From NCBI GenBank assembly GCA_902464345.1, contig CABQJA010000133.1, forward strand, positions 1-6,506: a stretch of 6,506 nt of DNA, in the 5' to 3' direction. Shown in pieces: positions 5,041 to 6,506 of the stretch. Within the stretch, counting starts at the first letter, position 1, and every line of letters begins with the position of its first letter. This DNA comes from an uncultured Clostridium sp. GTDB lineage: Bacteria > Bacillota > Clostridia > Lachnospirales > Lachnospiraceae. A program made the position numbers and the translations under genes. The notes beneath the pieces were generated by a model that saw nothing but the letters and a program-made list of their open reading frames with translations, was not told the origin of the DNA and ran no database searches.

Positions 5041-6506
5041 TTATGCGATTTCCTCTGAATTGCGTTTAATATCTGCTATCACATCCATAATTCCTTTCGC
5101 AGTTGCCATATCGTTTTTAAACAGTGTTGTGATACTTCCAACAGACCGGAATGGCTCTTCCATCAGGACACGATTGTCCTCAATATTTCCATTCACGACG
5201 ATATAATCAATGATCAGATTCACAAATCTTATCTGATTGATATTTAATTTTTCCTCTGACAGAAATGCACTAAATGCCTCATTCACTGCCTGTCGATCCA
5301 CGCCCACAATCTGCCTTACCAGACGGCCGATCGGTGTATCTCCATACTCTTTCTCATAATCGGTCTTTGAACCTAATTCCTGCCAAAGCACGCGCTCCAG
5401 TTCTTTCAAATCAAGCTCTGTCAACTTTTTATTATGCTTCAGCTTGTACACAGATAAATTATCACTATGTTCTTTCAGATAGAATTCTACCTTTTTCCGA
5501 TAATTTTTCAGATCTGCATTTGTATAAATCGGAGTTCCTTCAACAGCATCCGTAATCTCATCCTCAAAGTTCGTAAAGTATCTTTTTCTTACGATCTTAT
5601 CAATGTATTGAACCAGACTTCCAAGTGCTTCTCTCACTGTTTCAAGCTCAATCACCGTTGCCTCATTCCAAAAATCCTGTGTCTGGACTTTCTCTATCAG
5701 TGGTTTTTGTGCCGCCACCTGCGGTATCGCGTATTTGGCCGTCAAAAGCTTTGCTGTCGATACAACTGTATCAATCGGTTTCTGAATATTTTTACCTTGA
5801 AGCATTCCCAACTCAATGCTATACATCAGATAATCAAATCGTCTGGTCAGTTCATCCTTCTCATCATACTTAATTAACGGTGAGATATGCTCTTTAATAT
5901 CTGAAATCTCTATCGTCTGAAGATTATTCCAGCTCATTAGATTCCGATAAGTCTCCACATATCTATAATGCATTTTCACTCGAAAGCTTGCGTCATCCAG
6001 TTCTATTACCGCCTGATTTAATTCACATATCAAATCTTTCCGATATGCAATATAGCATTCCTTCGATGCATATGCCGGTGCCTGCAACTCCCTGCATATC
6101 TGCACCTTGATATTATAGATTTTTTCTGACAATCCTTCCTGAATGCCGGTTTCACTTCCACCTGTATTTACCCGGAAGTAGTCAAAATTACTACAAAAAT
6201 CAAAGATCAGAAAGCGTTCCTTGTCTATACCGTCTCCCAGCAAATCTTTGCAAAGCCTTGTTCCCCGCCCAATCATCTGCCAGAACTTCGCATAACTCTT
6301 CACCTTCTTAAAAAATACCAGATTCAAAATCTCCGGCACATCAATTCCGGTATCGAGCATATCTACCGATACTGCAATCTGCGGCATCTTCTCCTTTGTA
6401 CCGAAATCATCAATCAGAGTATCACAATACTTAATGCTATAGTCTATCTGCTCAATAAATCCCCCACCACACTCAGGAAACAAACTATGAAATCGTTCCA
6501 CGATCC
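5041..6506 (-). CDS. hsdR: Type I restriction endonuclease subunit R, C-terminal part (EcoEI-like)
   Basis: The last 487-488 codons of a longer gene are visible. The frame is open to the window edge, and the GTG at 6501 is an internal valine codon rather than a start. HsdR is the DNA-translocating and cutting subunit of type I restriction-modification complexes (with HsdM and HsdS). Counting from that GTG codon, residues 44-64 hold helicase motif V (DMLDTGIDVPEILNLVFF) and 75-84 hold motif VI (QMIGRGTRLC), followed by FLIFDFCSNFDYF (97-109). This series is typical of the EcoEI-type R subunits. The remaining 370 or so residues form the helical, charged C-terminal domain that contacts the methylase core. 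The nuclease and front ATPase motifs would lie outside the window. The C-terminus looks intact. A sampled 60-base line is about 37% GC, clearly lower than the genes downstream. Other SF2 defence helicases share motifs V and VI, but the context of these motifs favours HsdR. Confidence 0.88.
   Translation of the reverse strand, partial: IVERFHSLFPECGGGFIEQIDYSIKYCDTLIDDFGTKEKMPQIAVSVDMLDTGIDVPEILNLVFFKKVKSYAKFWQMIGRGTRLCKDLLGDGIDKERFLIFDFCSNFDYFRVNTGGSETGIQEGLSEKIYNIKVQICRELQAPAYASKECYIAYRKDLICELNQAVIELDDASFRVKMHYRYVETYRNLMSWNNLQTIEISDIKEHISPLIKYDEKDELTRRFDYLMYSIELGMLQGKNIQKPIDTVVSTAKLLTAKYAIPQVAAQKPLIEKVQTQDFWNEATVIELETVREALGSLVQYIDKIVRKRYFTNFEDEITDAVEGTPIYTNADLKNYRKKVEFYLKEHSDNLSVYKLKHNKKLTELDLKELERVLWQELGSKTDYEKEYGDTPIGRLVRQIVGVDRQAVNEAFSAFLSEEKLNINQIRFVNLIIDYIVVNGNIEDNRVLMEEPFRSVGSITTLFKNDMATAKGIMDVIADIKRNSEEIA

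Noticed and set aside
4358..5206. A 282-codon open frame on the plus strand
   Set aside because: It runs antisense across the MATE gene, its promoter and the end of hsdR. It has no ribosome site, and its hydrophobic look mirrors the membrane helices on the other strand.
1..6506. Prophage, transposon, CRISPR or tRNA signals
   Set aside because: There are no integrase, transposase or phage structural motifs, no regularly spaced repeats beyond the two-copy 25-bp repeat, and no tRNA-like cloverleaf noticed.

Overview
The window looks like a chromosomal piece of a gut-type Firmicute, most likely a Lachnospiraceae relative. This rests on AGGAG-type ribosome sites, the protein styles and the moderate base composition, and it is an inference from reading, not a database match. 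All convincing genes lie on the minus strand, so transcription runs from high to low coordinates. I found no rRNA, tRNA, CRISPR array or insertion sequence.

Read in transcription order, the window opens with the C-terminal half of a type I restriction endonuclease R subunit (5041-6506, 5' end outside the window). After its stop codon comes a strong promoter (TTGACA, 17 bp, extended -10) at 5004-5032. It drives a probable three-gene unit: a MATE-family efflux transporter (3514-4926), a small acidic soluble protein of unknown function (2930-3409), and an unusual fusion protein (708-2867) joining a 10-helix DMT/EamA transporter to a complete glycerate kinase. No Rho-independent terminator is visible between these three genes. 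The gap after the MATE gene holds an imperfect 25-bp direct repeat, and each copy encodes a near-identical 6-7 residue mini-ORF.

A second promoter (626-654, extended -10) starts a two-gene module at the low end. It consists of a two-helix membrane protein (98-556) and an overlapping membrane protein cut by the window edge (1-120).

The most interesting object is the transporter-kinase fusion. It suggests uptake of glycerate or a similar acid coupled to phosphorylation to a phosphoglycerate that enters lower glycolysis. The codon where a stand-alone kinase would start is ACG, one base from ATG. Sampled base composition is uneven: about 65% GC in the kinase domain, about 48% in the MATE gene, and about 37-40% in the restriction gene and the low-end membrane gene. 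This suggests the restriction gene may have a different history from the centre.
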